Both the position numbers and the translations under genes were made by a program. The notes under the pieces are model-generated. The model saw nothing but the letters and a program-made list of their open reading frames with translations. It did not search any database and had not been told where the DNA came from. A stretch of 64,000 nt of DNA, taken from contig NZ_FNEE01000004.1 of the NCBI RefSeq assembly GCF_900099905.1, forward strand, positions 294,108 through 358,107, read 5' to 3'. The stretch is from Mesorhizobium muleiense (lineage in GTDB: Bacteria; Pseudomonadota; Alphaproteobacteria; Rhizobiales; Rhizobiaceae). Position 1 is the stretch's first letter, and each line of letters opens with the position of its first letter. Below, piece after piece: positions 17,089-28,916 of the stretch.

Positions 17089-17893
17089 TGGCTCACCATC
17101 CGCCCCTCTCGGCCTGAAGGTCGCCGCAGCCTGCGGCCTGCTGTTCCTGCATCTGCCGATCTTCCTGATCTTCGTCTATGCCTTCACGACCGAGGAAAAG
17201 AGCTTCGCCTGGCCGCCGCCGGGGCTGACCATGCAATGGTTCGCCGTCACCTGGAACCGCCCGGACGTGTGGGAAGCGCTGTCGCTGTCGGTCCGTGTCG
17301 CCGCCATCTCGACACTCGTCGCCCTGGTGCTCGGCACGCTCTGCGCGGCCGCCGTTTCGCGAACACGGTTCTTTGGCCGCGAAACCATCTCGCTGCTGGT
17401 CATCCTGCCGATCGCGCTGCCCGGCATCATCACCGGCATCGCGCTGCGTTCGGCCTTTTCGCTGGCCGAGATTCCGTTCTCGTTCTGGACGATCGTGCTC
17501 GGCCACGCCACCTTCTGTGTCGTCGTCGTCTACAACAACGCCGTCGCCCGCTTTCGCCGCACCTCCGGCTCGATGATCGAGGCGTCGATGGACCTCGGCG
17601 CCGACGGCTTCCAGACCTTTCGGCATGTCGTGCTGCCCAACATCGCCACCGCGCTGCTTGCCGGCGGCATGCTTGCCTTTGCGCTGTCGTTTGACGAGGT
17701 CATCGTCACCACCTTCACCGCCGGCCAGCAGCAGACGCTGCCGATCTGGATGCTGGAGGAATTGATCCGTCCGCGCCAGCGCCCGGTCACCAATGTCGTG
17801 GCCATGGTCGTCGTGCTGGTGACGCTGCTGCCCATCCTCGTCGCCTATTACCTGACCCGCGACGGCGACCAGATCGCCGGTTCGGGCAAATGA
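17078..17893 (+). CDS. ydcV: Putrescine-type ABC transporter permease 2
   Basis: 271-residue PotC/YdcV-type permease with about six membrane helices (first [20 protein letters not shown]). The EAA loop reads [21 protein letters not shown] near residue 170, followed by [14 protein letters not shown], the standard polyamine-permease motif. The ATG at 17078 lies inside the end of the first permease gene (11-base overlap) with GGGGGCC upstream, implying translational coupling; the upstream in-frame extension is out-of-family. It pairs with permease 1 to form the membrane channel. Confidence 0.9.
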   Translation: MRSDGSPSAPLGLKVAAACGLLFLHLPIFLIFVYAFTTEEKSFAWPPPGLTMQWFAVTWNRPDVWEALSLSVRVAAISTLVALVLGTLCAAAVSRTRFFGRETISLLVILPIALPGIITGIALRSAFSLAEIPFSFWTIVLGHATFCVVVVYNNAVARFRRTSGSMIEASMDLGADGFQTFRHVVLPNIATALLAGGMLAFALSFDEVIVTTFTAGQQQTLPIWMLEELIRPRQRPVTNVVAMVVVLVTLLPILVAYYLTRDGDQIAGSGK

Positions 17894-17922
17894 CGTCAAG
17901 AATCCATAAGGGAGAGACTGCC

Positions 17923-19350
17923 ATGGACACAAAGATGCTGATCGGCTCGAAATTCGAGAAGGGCACCGAGACCGAGGAGCCGATCCTCAATCCAAAGACC
18001 GGGGCGACTATCCTCAACCTGCCTGAAGCCAGCCAGGCGCAGATCGAGGCGGCGGTGCTGGCGGCCGAAAAAGCCTTCGTCACCTGGTCGCGCACCACGC
18101 CGGCGCAGCGCTCCGGTTATCTCCTGAAGATCGCCGATCGCATCGAGGCCGCGGCACAAGATTTCGCCGCCCTCGAGGCGCTCAATTGCGGCAAGCCGAT
18201 CAATGCCGTGCTCAACGACGAAATCCCGGCGATCGTCGACTGCTACCGCTTCTTTGCCGGCGCTGTCCGCTCGATGCCCGGCCAGGTCGCCGGTGAATAC
18301 ATTCCCGGCCACACTTCGATGGTCCGCCGCGACGCCATCGGCGTCGTCGCCTCGATCGCGCCGTGGAACTACCCACTGATGATGATGGCCTGGAAGCTGG
18401 CGCCAGCGATTGCCGGCGGCAACACGGTCGTCTTCAAGCCGTCCGAGCAGACGCCGCTGACAGCGCTGAAGCTGGCAAAAATCCTTGCCGAGATACTGCC
18501 CGAGGGCGTCGTCAACGTCGTGCTGGGCAGAGGCGACAGCGTCGGCAACACACTGATCAACCACCCGAAAATCAATATGATCTCGATCACCGGCGATGTC
18601 GCGACCGGCAAGAAGGTGCTGCAGGCCGCCGCCAAATCGGTCAAGCGCACGCATCTCGAGCTCGGCGGCAAGGCTCCGGTCATCGTCTTCGACGACGCCG
18701 ATCTCGGCGCGGTGGTCAATGGCCTGCGCGCCTTCGGCTATTACAATGCCGGCCAGGACTGCACCGCCGCCTGCCGCATCTATGCCGGCAAGAAGATCTA
18801 CGACAAGCTCGTCGCCGATCTTTCCTCCGCCGTCTCGACCATCAAATACAACCGCCCCGACGACACCGAAAACGAGATCGGGCCGTTGATCTCACGCCGC
18901 CAGCGCGACCGCGTCTCGAGCTTCGTCGAGCGCGCCTCGGAGCTCAAGCACATCGAGATCACCACCGGCGGCAAGCCGGGCGAGGGCACCGGCTTTTTCT
19001 ATCAGCCAACCGTCGTCGCCGGCGCGCTGCAGGAGGACGAGATCGTGCGCCGCGAAGTGTTCGGGCCGGTTGTCTCCGTCACCCGCTTTGCCGAGGTCGA
19101 CGAGGCGGTGAACTGGGCCAATGACAGCGATTATGGCCTTGCGTCCTCGGTGTGGACCAAGGATGTCTCGCGCGCCATGGCGACGGCCGCCCGGCTGCAA
19201 TATGGCTGCACCTGGATCAACACCCACTTCATGCTGACCAACGAGATGCCGCATGGCGGGCTGAAGCAGTCCGGCTACGGCAAGGACATGTCGCTCTATG
19301 CCTTGGAGGATTATACCGCTGTCCGCCACGTGATGATTGCGCACGGGTAG
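17923..19350 (+). CDS. patD: Gamma-aminobutyraldehyde dehydrogenase
   Basis: 475-residue NAD-dependent aldehyde dehydrogenase; E. coli PatD (YdcW) is 474 aa. It oxidises 4-aminobutanal, made from putrescine, to GABA. Catalytic residues are visible: Asn149 (APWNYP), Glu246 (LELGGKAP) and nucleophile Cys280 ([12 protein letters not shown]). ATG at 17923 follows AAGGGAGAGACTGCC; an upstream in-frame ATG at 17890 overlaps the permease stop. The gene order SBP-ATPase-permease-permease-dehydrogenase equals E. coli ydcSTUV-ydcW, which strongly supports a putrescine uptake and degradation operon. No putrescine aminotransferase is in the window, so that step must be encoded elsewhere. Confidence 0.92.
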   Translation: MDTKMLIGSKFEKGTETEEPILNPKTGATILNLPEASQAQIEAAVLAAEKAFVTWSRTTPAQRSGYLLKIADRIEAAAQDFAALEALNCGKPINAVLNDEIPAIVDCYRFFAGAVRSMPGQVAGEYIPGHTSMVRRDAIGVVASIAPWNYPLMMMAWKLAPAIAGGNTVVFKPSEQTPLTALKLAKILAEILPEGVVNVVLGRGDSVGNTLINHPKINMISITGDVATGKKVLQAAAKSVKRTHLELGGKAPVIVFDDADLGAVVNGLRAFGYYNAGQDCTAACRIYAGKKIYDKLVADLSSAVSTIKYNRPDDTENEIGPLISRRQRDRVSSFVERASELKHIEITTGGKPGEGTGFFYQPTVVAGALQEDEIVRREVFGPVVSVTRFAEVDEAVNWANDSDYGLASSVWTKDVSRAMATAARLQYGCTWINTHFMLTNEMPHGGLKQSGYGKDMSLYALEDYTAVRHVMIAHG

Positions 19351-19366
19351 CGCCTTTTTACCTTTG

Positions 19367-19520
19367 CCTCTCCCCTTGTGGGAGAGGTCGGATTGCCCCG
19401 ATTTGTCCTTCACAAATCGGTTGGCAATCCGGGTGAGGGGTAGGCAAGCGCCAAGCTGGAACACCCCTCATCCGTCTCGCCGCTGCGCGCCGATCCACCT
19501 TCTCCCACAAGGGGAGAAGG
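19367..19520. repeat. Palindromic intergenic repeat, family A copy 2
   Basis: Left arm at 19367-19387 (CCTCTCCCCTTGTGGGAGAGG) complements the right arm at 19498-19520 apart from small differences; the inner part has GATTGCC/GGCAATC and CGATTTGT/ACAAATCG pairs. It separates convergent patD and fdsD and shares its right half (CCGTCTCGCCGCTGCGCGCC) with copies 1 and 3. Confidence 0.83.
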
Positions 19521-19566
19521 AAGATTGAGCGCCTGCCACTACTCGACGATGCGATGGATGTTCCGC

Positions 19567-19809
19567 TCAAACTAAGCCCGCTGCTTCAGGTGCGGCCGGC
19601 CGCTTGATCCTTGCCGAGGCGGCCACGACGAGCTCGTTGAAGACTTCGCCACCATTGTCCAGCATTTCGAACAATTGCCGCCGCATCCTCGGCTCCCAGA
19701 ACTTGTTGATGTGCTCGGCGACGCCGGCAATGCCTTCCTCGCGCGGCTTGGAGTGAAAAAAGGCGGCAATCTGGTTGGCCATGCGGACCAGCTTTTCGCT
19801 GGTGCTCAT
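19567..19809 (-). CDS. fdsD: NAD-dependent formate dehydrogenase delta subunit
   Basis: 80-residue small subunit or accessory protein of the FdsGBACD formate dehydrogenase. The N-terminal KLVRMANQIAAFFHSKPREE is the conserved FdsD block, followed by INKFWEPRMRRQLFEML. ATG at 19809 is used because GAAGG lies 8 bases upstream and it starts 13 bases after fdhD; an alternative ATG at 19833 would add eight residues and overlap fdhD. Last gene of the leftward operon. In this family the subunit is needed for stable assembly; it binds no cofactor. Confidence 0.88.
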   Translation of the reverse strand: MSTSEKLVRMANQIAAFFHSKPREEGIAGVAEHINKFWEPRMRRQLFEMLDNGGEVFNELVVAASARIKRPAAPEAAGLV

Positions 19810-19822
19810 GATGTGGCCTTCG

Positions 19823-20650
19823 TCATGCGACATGCTTGGCAACTCCGGAAGCCACCCGCTCGGGGTGGGTGAAAATATCGAAATCATCGCCGCGCACCAA
19901 AGCCACCAGCGTCATGCCGGCGTCCCCGGCGGTGCGGATGGCAAGTGCCGTCGGCGCCGAAACGGCAATGATGAACGCAGCGCCGATCGCCGCCGTCTTC
20001 TGCACCATCTCGACCGAAACGCGCGATGTCACCACGACAGCACCCAAGGAGCCATCGATGCCGGCTTTGGCGAGCGCCCCGGCGAGCTTGTCGAGCGCAT
20101 TGTGGCGGCCGACATCCTCGCGCGCCATGACGATGCCCTTGCCTGGGATATAAAAACCGGCGGCATGGACCGCACCGGTCTCGGCATGAAGCGGCTGCGC
20201 TTTCGACAAAAGCCTGACCGAACGGACGATGTCGTCGCTGTCAAGTGTAAGTCTTGACGAACCAACCGCCTCGACCGAGCGCATCGCCTCCTCGATCGAC
20301 TCGATGCCGCACAGCCCGCAGCCGACCGGGCCCGCCAGGCGTCGGCGCCGCGCCTCGAAGCGCGTATTGGCCTGGTCCTTCAGCCTGATCTGGATGTCGA
20401 TGCCGGCGCCGTGATCCTCGACTTCGATCGCCTCGATTTCCCGGCCGTCGGCGATGATGCCTTCGGCCAGCGAGAAGCCGAGCGCGAAATCCTCGAAATC
20501 GGCCGGACTTGCCATCATCACCGCGTGAGTGGTGCCGGCAAAGGAGAACGCCACCGGTGTCTCTTCCGGCACCATCCGGTTGGCGGCCGCACTGCCGCCG
20601 GCGCGGTGGGCGAGGCGGGAGATTTGGCTGACAGCGAAACGTTTGGGCAT
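19823..20650 (-). CDS. fdhD: Formate dehydrogenase accessory sulfurtransferase
   Basis: 275-residue FdhD/FdsC-type protein that transfers sulfur to the molybdenum cofactor before insertion into the formate dehydrogenase alpha subunit. The essential Cys pair is present as GCGLCG (Cys111, Cys114). Other family blocks are FALGFSLAEGII and ARED-VGRHNALDKL. ATG at 20650 is preferred over an adjacent GTG. It lies 226 bases after fdsA; that gap contains a palindromic repeat with CTGCCGGCC and a CTCTCCC hairpin, so transcription may be attenuated before fdhD and fdsD. Confidence 0.92.
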   Translation of the reverse strand: MPKRFAVSQISRLAHRAGGSAAANRMVPEETPVAFSFAGTTHAVMMASPADFEDFALGFSLAEGIIADGREIEAIEVEDHGAGIDIQIRLKDQANTRFEARRRRLAGPVGCGLCGIESIEEAMRSVEAVGSSRLTLDSDDIVRSVRLLSKAQPLHAETGAVHAAGFYIPGKGIVMAREDVGRHNALDKLAGALAKAGIDGSLGAVVVTSRVSVEMVQKTAAIGAAFIIAVSAPTALAIRTAGDAGMTLVALVRGDDFDIFTHPERVASGVAKHVA

Positions 20651-20771
20651 CACGCGGCACCCCCCTCTGGCCTGCCGGCCATTTTACTCAGGAAGCGTTG
20701 AAGGTTTCTTGCTTCAATTGGCAGTTGCTCTCCTAGGCCATCCCCCACTCCGTCGCTGCTTCGCAGCGCCA

Positions 20772-20797
20772 CCTCTCCCCCCTCCGGAGGGAGAGGA
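20772..20797. repeat. Hairpin in the fdsA-fdhD intergenic repeat
   Basis: CCTCTCCC and GGGAGAGG arms around CCCTCCGGA. It is part of a longer mosaic, about 20660-20804, that includes CCCCCTCTGGCCTGCCGGCC, related to the 47-bp arms at 15936. Located inside the fds operon, so it would be transcribed. Confidence 0.65.
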
Positions 20798-20876
20798 AGG
20801 GAGCCTGGAGTTCGCGCGCTTTCCTCTCGACCAACCGTCAAGATTGAAGCGCTTTCGGTCGAATGCCTCGGCACGA

Positions 20877-23753
20877 TTACTCCGCTGCTTCCAAGGTCGC
20901 GATGCGACGGCTGTTGCGGGCCTGCTCGTCATAGTCGAGCTGCCATTCCGACGGCCCGTTGGACGCGCCGACCTGCACCGCCGTCACCTTGTATTCCGGG
21001 CAGTTGGTCGCCCAGTCGGAGAAGTCGGTGGTGATGACGTTGGCCTGCGTGTCGGGGTGGTGGAACGTCGTATAGACCACGCCAGGCGACACCTTGTCGG
21101 TGATCAGCGCGCGCAGCGTCGTCTCGCCGGAGCGGCTGGTCAGGCGGACCCAGTCGCCGTCGCGCAAACCGCGGTTTTCGGCGTCATGCGGGTGGATCTC
21201 GAGACGGTCCTCGCTGTGCCACATGACATTGTCGGTACGCCTGGTCTGCGCGCCGACATTGTACTGCGACAGGATGCGGCCGGTGGTCAGCAGCAGCGGG
21301 AAGCGCGGTCCCGTCCTCTCGTCGGTCGCCACATATTCGGTGCGGATGAACTTGCCCTTGCCGCGCACGAAGCCGCTGATATGCATGATCGGCGTGCCTT
21401 CCGGCGCCTGCTCGTTGCACGGCCACTGCACCGAGCCCATCTTTTCCAGATAATCGTAGGAAACCTTGGCGAAGCTCGGCGTCGTCTTCGCAATCTCATC
21501 CATGATTTCGGACGGATGCTGGTAATTCCAGGCAAGCCCCATCGCCTGTGCGAGCTTCTGCGTCACTTCCCAGTCGGCCAGCCCGTTATTCGGCGCCATC
21601 ACCTTGCGCACGCGGTTGATGCGGCGCTCGGCATTGGTGAAGGTGCCGTCCTTTTCGAGGAAGGTCGAGCCGGGCAGGAAGACATGCGCGTAGTTGGCGG
21701 TCTCGTTGAGGAAGAGATCGTGGACGACGACACATTCCATCGCCGCAAGGCCTGCGGCGACATGCTTGGTGTCGGGATCGGACTGCAGGATGTCCTCGCC
21801 TTGCACATAGAGGCCCTTGAACGAGCCGTCGACGGCGGCGTCCAGCATGTTGGGGATGCGCAGGCCGGGCTCGTCGTCGAGCTTGACCCCCCACAGGCTC
21901 TCATAAATGTCGCGCACCGCGTCGCCGGAGACGTGGCGATAGCCGGGCAGCTCATGCGGGAACGAGCCCATGTCGCAGGAGCCCTGGACATTGTTCTGGC
22001 CGCGCAGCGGGTTCACGCCGACGCCCGGCCGGCCGATATTGCCGGTCGCCATGGCAAGATTGGCGATGGCGATGACGGTGGTCGAGCCCTGGCTGTGCTC
22101 GGTCACGCCGAGGCCGTAATAGATCGCGCCATTGCCGCCGGTGGCAAACAGCCGTGCGGCGCTGCGGATCTCTTCAGGATCGACATTGGCGAGCTGGCCG
22201 ACCACCTCAGGGCTGTTTTCCGGCAGCGCCACGAACGACGCCCAATCCTGGAACTCGTCCCAGTCGCAGCGTTCGCGGATGAAGGCCTCGTCGAACAGGC
22301 CTTCGGTGACGATGACATGGGCAAGCGCGGTGACCACGGCGACATTGGTGCCCGGCTTCAGCGGCAGATGATGCTGCGCCTCGATATGAGCCGAGCGCAC
22401 GATGTCGGTGCGGCGCGGGTCGAGCACGATCAGCTTGGCGCCTTTGCGCAACCGCTTCTTCATGCGCGACGCAAACACCGGATGTGCGTCGGTCGGATTG
22501 GCGCCGATGATCATCACCACATCGGTCTGCTCGATCGAGTCGAAATCCTGGGTGCCTGCCGAGGTGCCGAAAGTCTGGCCAAGGCCATAGCCGGTCGGCG
22601 AATGGCAGACGCGGGCGCAGGTATCGACATTGTTGTTGCGGAAACCCTGGCGGATCAGCTTCTGCACCAGATAGGTTTCCTCATTCGTGCAGCGCGACGA
22701 GGTGATGCCGCCGATCGAGGTGCGGCCATACTGGTACTGGATGCGGCGGAACTCGTTGGCGGTGTGGGTCAGCGCTTCCTCCCACGACACCTCGCGCCAT
22801 GGATCGGTGACCTTTTCGCGGATCATTGGATTGAGGATGCGCTCCTTGTGGGTCGAGTAGCCGTAGGCAAAACGGCCCTTGACGCAGCTATGGCCACGGT
22901 TCGCCTTGCCGTCCTTGTAGGGCACCATGCGCACCAGCTCGTCGCCGCGCATTTCGGCCTTGAACGAGCAGCCGACGCCGCAATAGGCGCAGGTGGTGAC
23001 GACCGAATGCTCGGGCTGGCCGATCTTGATCACCGATTTCTCGGAAAGCGTCGCCGTCGGGCAGGCCTGCACACAGGCGCCGCAGGACACGCACTCGCTG
23101 TCGATGAAAAGCTGGTGCATGCCGGGCGACACACGGCTTTCGAAGCCGCGGCCCTCGATGGTCAGCGCGAATGTGCCTTGCACCTCCTCGCAGGCGCGCA
23201 CGCAGCGCGAGCAGACGATGCATTTCGATGGATCATAGGTGAAGTATGGGTTGGACTCGTCCTTCGCCATCCATTTGAAGTTTTCGGCGCCGTCGTTCTT
23301 CTTGAAGACGTGGTTGTCGCCCTCATAGCCGTAGCGCACGTCGCGCAGGCCGACGACGCCGGCCTGCGTCTGCAATTCGCAGTCGCCATTGGCCGCACAG
23401 GTCAGGCAGTCGAGCGGATGGTCGGAAATGTAGAGCTCCATCACGCCGCGGCGGATGTCCTTCAGCCGACCGGTCTGGGTGTGCACGACCATGCCCGGCG
23501 CCACCGGCGTCGTGCAGGAGGAGGGCGTGCCGTTGCGGCCGTCGATCTCGACCAGGCAGAGCCGGCAGGAGCCGAAGGCGTCGACCATGTCGGTGGCGCA
23601 GAGTTTTGGAATGGCAATGCCCGCCTCCATCGAGGCGCGCATGATCGAGGTGCCTTCCGGCACGGTGACGGTGAAGCCGTCGACCGTCAGCGTCACTTGC
23701 TTCTCGGATGTCGAGGCCGGCGTGCCGTAGTCGATTTCCTGAACGAGACCCAT
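20877..23753 (-). CDS. fdsA: NAD-dependent formate dehydrogenase alpha subunit (molybdenum catalytic subunit)
   Basis: 958-residue cytoplasmic Mo-bis-MGD subunit that oxidises formate to CO2. N-terminal NuoG-like part: 2Fe-2S ligands Cys52, Cys63, Cys66, Cys80, then a His/Cys cluster (DHPLDCLTCAANGDC) and two ferredoxin-type 4Fe-4S sets (Cys178-188 and Cys221-231). The catalytic domain starts with the 4Fe-4S set Cys255, Cys258, Cys262, Cys290. Mo ligand is Cys383 in CARVCHSPT with His384 beside it, so this is a cysteine, not selenocysteine, enzyme. Length matches Rhodobacter FdsA (about 958). Ten bases separate it from fdsB. Start MGLVQEIDYG is the family start. Confidence 0.96.
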   Translation of the reverse strand: MGLVQEIDYGTPASTSEKQVTLTVDGFTVTVPEGTSIMRASMEAGIAIPKLCATDMVDAFGSCRLCLVEIDGRNGTPSSCTTPVAPGMVVHTQTGRLKDIRRGVMELYISDHPLDCLTCAANGDCELQTQAGVVGLRDVRYGYEGDNHVFKKNDGAENFKWMAKDESNPYFTYDPSKCIVCSRCVRACEEVQGTFALTIEGRGFESRVSPGMHQLFIDSECVSCGACVQACPTATLSEKSVIKIGQPEHSVVTTCAYCGVGCSFKAEMRGDELVRMVPYKDGKANRGHSCVKGRFAYGYSTHKERILNPMIREKVTDPWREVSWEEALTHTANEFRRIQYQYGRTSIGGITSSRCTNEETYLVQKLIRQGFRNNNVDTCARVCHSPTGYGLGQTFGTSAGTQDFDSIEQTDVVMIIGANPTDAHPVFASRMKKRLRKGAKLIVLDPRRTDIVRSAHIEAQHHLPLKPGTNVAVVTALAHVIVTEGLFDEAFIRERCDWDEFQDWASFVALPENSPEVVGQLANVDPEEIRSAARLFATGGNGAIYYGLGVTEHSQGSTTVIAIANLAMATGNIGRPGVGVNPLRGQNNVQGSCDMGSFPHELPGYRHVSGDAVRDIYESLWGVKLDDEPGLRIPNMLDAAVDGSFKGLYVQGEDILQSDPDTKHVAAGLAAMECVVVHDLFLNETANYAHVFLPGSTFLEKDGTFTNAERRINRVRKVMAPNNGLADWEVTQKLAQAMGLAWNYQHPSEIMDEIAKTTPSFAKVSYDYLEKMGSVQWPCNEQAPEGTPIMHISGFVRGKGKFIRTEYVATDERTGPRFPLLLTTGRILSQYNVGAQTRRTDNVMWHSEDRLEIHPHDAENRGLRDGDWVRLTSRSGETTLRALITDKVSPGVVYTTFHHPDTQANVITTDFSDWATNCPEYKVTAVQVGASNGPSEWQLDYDEQARNSRRIATLEAAE

Positions 23754-23763
23754 CGCGAGGTTC

Positions 23764-25319
<1,556 letters not shown>

Positions 25320-25323
<4 letters not shown>

Positions 25324-25799
25324 GAGCGCACCTCGGCTACGATCTCGTCGAGTTTTTCGTCATCGAGCCGGCCGATCACCTCTCCGTCCAGCATCGCCGA
25401 TGGCGCGCAGGCGCAAAGGCCGAGGCAATAGACCGGCTCCAGCGTCACCGAACCGTCGCGGGCCGTCTCGTGGAAGCCGATGCCCAGCAATTGCTTGAGC
25501 TTGGCGGCAATCGCGTCCGAGCCCATCGACTGGCAGGCTTCGGCCTGGCAGAGCTTCAGCACATGCCGGCCGGCCGGGCGGCTGCGGTAATCGTGGTAGA
25601 AGGTGACGACGCCGTGCACCTCCGCCTTGGAGATGTTCAGCGCTTCGGCGATGACCGGCAGCGCGTCCTGTGGCACATGGCCAAACTCTTCCTGGATGCC
25701 GTGGAGGATCGGCAACAGCGGGCCTTCGAGGCCCTTCAACTCCTGAACGATCGCCGCCGTGCGCGACGCGATCTCGGTACTTGCAGGCTGCATGATCAT
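25320..25799 (-). CDS. fdsG: NAD-dependent formate dehydrogenase gamma subunit
   Basis: 159-residue NuoE-like 2Fe-2S subunit. Cluster ligands are in LCQAEACQSMG and YCLGLCACAPS. Upstream motif GHVPQDALPVIAEAL is typical of the family. ATG at 25799 is selected because GGGAGGGCGCTGC precedes it; a second ATG two codons later is possible. First gene of the leftward operon fdsG-fdsB-fdsA-fdhD-fdsD, the standard rhizobial and Cupriavidus order. A LysR-type dyad symmetry lies 87-105 bases upstream of this start. Confidence 0.94.
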
Positions 25800-25885
25800 G
25801 CAGCGCCCTCCCTGGTCGTAGTAATCCGCTAAGTGCCTAGGAAATCGGAGGAAACCCGCCAAATCAATAAAGCTGATCCGTTGCT

Positions 25886-25904
25886 CGATAGAAATCTTCT
25901 ATCG
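25886..25904. promoter_or_regulatory. LysR-type operator candidate upstream of fdsG
   Basis: Perfect dyad CGATAG-N7-CTATCG, which contains ATAG-N7-CTAT and satisfies the T-N11-A rule of LysR regulators. It sits between the LysR gene (ends at 25931) and fdsG, where an activation site is expected. Only the symmetry and position are observed; binding is inferred. Confidence 0.6.
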
Positions 25905-25930
25905 ATGCCGTCCAGCCTGCAATCTCTAGC

Positions 25931-26830
25931 TCAGTGGCGGGCGCGGAAATCGTCTGCCAGCGCCATTGCCTCGTCCAGCAGCGCCGAGACCAGCGGGGTG
26001 TGCGGCTCGCGCAGCGTCGCCACCAGCCCGACGGTGTGGCTGGCGTCCGGCTCGACGATCGGAATGGCCCGGATCGGCTCGGAAAAGCCGAATGTTTCCG
26101 AGAGGTTGAGCGGCATGATCGACGACCATTTTCCGGTACGGATATGCGAGAACAGCACGATCATCGAATTGGATTCGAGTGTCGGCCGCACCTGCGTGCC
26201 GGCTTCGGCCAAATGCTGGTCGATGATGCGGCGGTTCTGCATGTCCGGCGTCAACAGGCAGAGCGGCAGCTGGCTGAGCTCCGCCCATGTCACTTTGTCG
26301 CGGTCGGAATAGGGGTTTCCGATCGCGGTGATCAGCTGATAGCGCTCGTCATAGAGCGGCACGCTGGTCACCCGCCCCAGCGGCTCGTTGTCGAGATAGG
26401 TGATGCCGGCGTCGATGTCGAAATTGCCGAGCAGCGACAGCACCTCGATCGAGGTGCGCGACAGCACCGAAAAGGTGACGCCGGGATGTTTTGCCCGAAA
26501 AGGTGTCGTCAGCCGCGCCACCATGGCCAGCGCCGTCGGGATGGCGGCGATGCGGATGCGCCCCGAAAGGCCGTGACGCGCCGCCCGCATCTCTTCGCGC
26601 ATGGTGCGGGTATCGCCGACGATGCGGCGCGCCCACGCCAGCACCTGTTCTCCCTCCGGCGTCAGCCCCTGGAAGCGCGAGCCGCGCAGAACCAGCATCA
26701 CGCCGAGCTGGCCCTCCAGCTGCTTGATGCCGGCCGAAAGCGTCGGCTGGGTGACGCCGCACACCTCCGCCGCCCGGCCGAAATGCTCCTCCCTGGCCAG
26801 CGCGATGAAGAATTCCAGCTTGTCGATCAT
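25931..26830 (-). CDS. LysR-family regulator of the formate dehydrogenase operon (probable)
   Basis: 299-residue LTTR. HTH at residues 1-58 (MIDKLEFFIALAREEHFGRA, then VTQPTLSAGIKQLEGQLGV), effector domain from about 90 with IRIAAIPTALAMVARLTTPF. LysR genes preceding fds operons on the same strand are known in Rhizobiales and Cupriavidus, where the regulator activates on formate or a related C1 signal; the same job is inferred here. ATG at 26830 is the family start. The 131 bases between its stop and fdsG hold the dyad at 25886. Confidence 0.87.
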   Translation of the reverse strand: MIDKLEFFIALAREEHFGRAAEVCGVTQPTLSAGIKQLEGQLGVMLVLRGSRFQGLTPEGEQVLAWARRIVGDTRTMREEMRAARHGLSGRIRIAAIPTALAMVARLTTPFRAKHPGVTFSVLSRTSIEVLSLLGNFDIDAGITYLDNEPLGRVTSVPLYDERYQLITAIGNPYSDRDKVTWAELSQLPLCLLTPDMQNRRIIDQHLAEAGTQVRPTLESNSMIVLFSHIRTGKWSSIMPLNLSETFGFSEPIRAIPIVEPDASHTVGLVATLREPHTPLVSALLDEAMALADDFRARH

Positions 26831-26945
26831 GAGCGGACGCTACCCGGCCGAGTGAGGCTGCGCCAGATGCATGCTGTTTTTGCCTGGCGAATCCTCATTG
26901 CGGCCGAAGCTTCGCCGCCGTCCCAGTTTAGCTGTCTACAAGGTT

Positions 26946-27323
26946 CTACCTGTCGACCAGGTTCAGAATGTTGCCGTCAGGATCCTTGAACCATGCGACC
27001 TTCATGCCGTAGCCGACGTGGATGTCGCCTTCCAGCTTCAGGCCCGGCATCTCGTAGTGCTCGAAGACAACGCCCTTCGATTTCAGCGCCTTGACGATGG
27101 TGTCGATCTCGTCGCCGACCATCCAGGTCACCGCCGTCGCCTTGTTGGTTCCGGCGAACTGCGAGCGATAGACATTGATGCTGGTGTCGCCGCATTTGTA
27201 GACGATCAGTTCGTCCCCCTCGTTGTGAACCTCCGTCAGCCCCAGAACGTCTTCATAGAAGGCCTTGGCCTTGGCCAGGTCCTTCACCGCGAGATTGGCC
27301 GTTGCGTTGCTGTTTGCGAGCAT
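26946..27323 (-). CDS. Glyoxalase/VOC-family protein
   Basis: 125-residue single-domain VOC protein. It begins MLANSNATANLAVKDLAKAK and has two beta-alpha-beta modules; FYEDVLGLTEVHNEGDEL in the first and VAWFKDPDGNILNLVDR at the C-terminus are standard glyoxalase I/bleomycin-resistance-like blocks, the latter supplying a metal-ligand Glu/Asn position. ATG at 27323 has AAAGGAGACCAATC upstream. The substrate is unknown. Divergent from mrp across 237 bases. Confidence 0.87.
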   Translation of the reverse strand: MLANSNATANLAVKDLAKAKAFYEDVLGLTEVHNEGDELIVYKCGDTSINVYRSQFAGTNKATAVTWMVGDEIDTIVKALKSKGVVFEHYEMPGLKLEGDIHVGYGMKVAWFKDPDGNILNLVDR

Positions 27324-27560
27324 GATTGGTCTCCTTTGCTTGCGGGCGAGCACGTCCGAAGCCTGCAAAGATAGGGCTGCTTCGTTTTCTGGCGACCGCA
27401 GCCTGTGCGACCGGCGTGCCTCTTCCCTAAAGACGTTTCGTCCTCTGCAAGACCGACAAACGGACGCAAGTCTTTGCAGCCACGCCCGTGCGTGTCGTTC
27501 CGCCGCTTGGTTCTGTTCGGGAACTGCACTATCTCAGGCGTAAAAGCAGAGGAAAAGCTG

Positions 27561-28754
<1,194 letters not shown>

Positions 28755-28763
28755 TGCGGATAT

Positions 28764-28916
28764 CCTCCCCCTTGAGGGGAGGGTGGCCCGCAGGGCCGGG
28801 GTGGGGTCGGTGGCGACGCACTCCACCTTTCTTGGTCAGCGCCAGTTATAGGTCGAGGCGGTTGAGGCGACCCCTCCCGCCGCGCTTCGCGCGGCACCCT
28901 CCCCTCAAGGGGGAGG
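28764..28916. repeat. Palindromic repeat between mrp and the coxG-like gene
   Basis: Perfect 21-bp arms at 28764-28784 and 28896-28916 (core CCCTCCCCTCAAGGGGGAGG), enclosing GGCCCGCAGGGCC and GCGCTTCGCGC hairpins. The right arm contains the TGA stop of the leftward coxG-like gene and encodes its last residues (SPPP), another case of a repeat forming a gene end. Confidence 0.82.
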
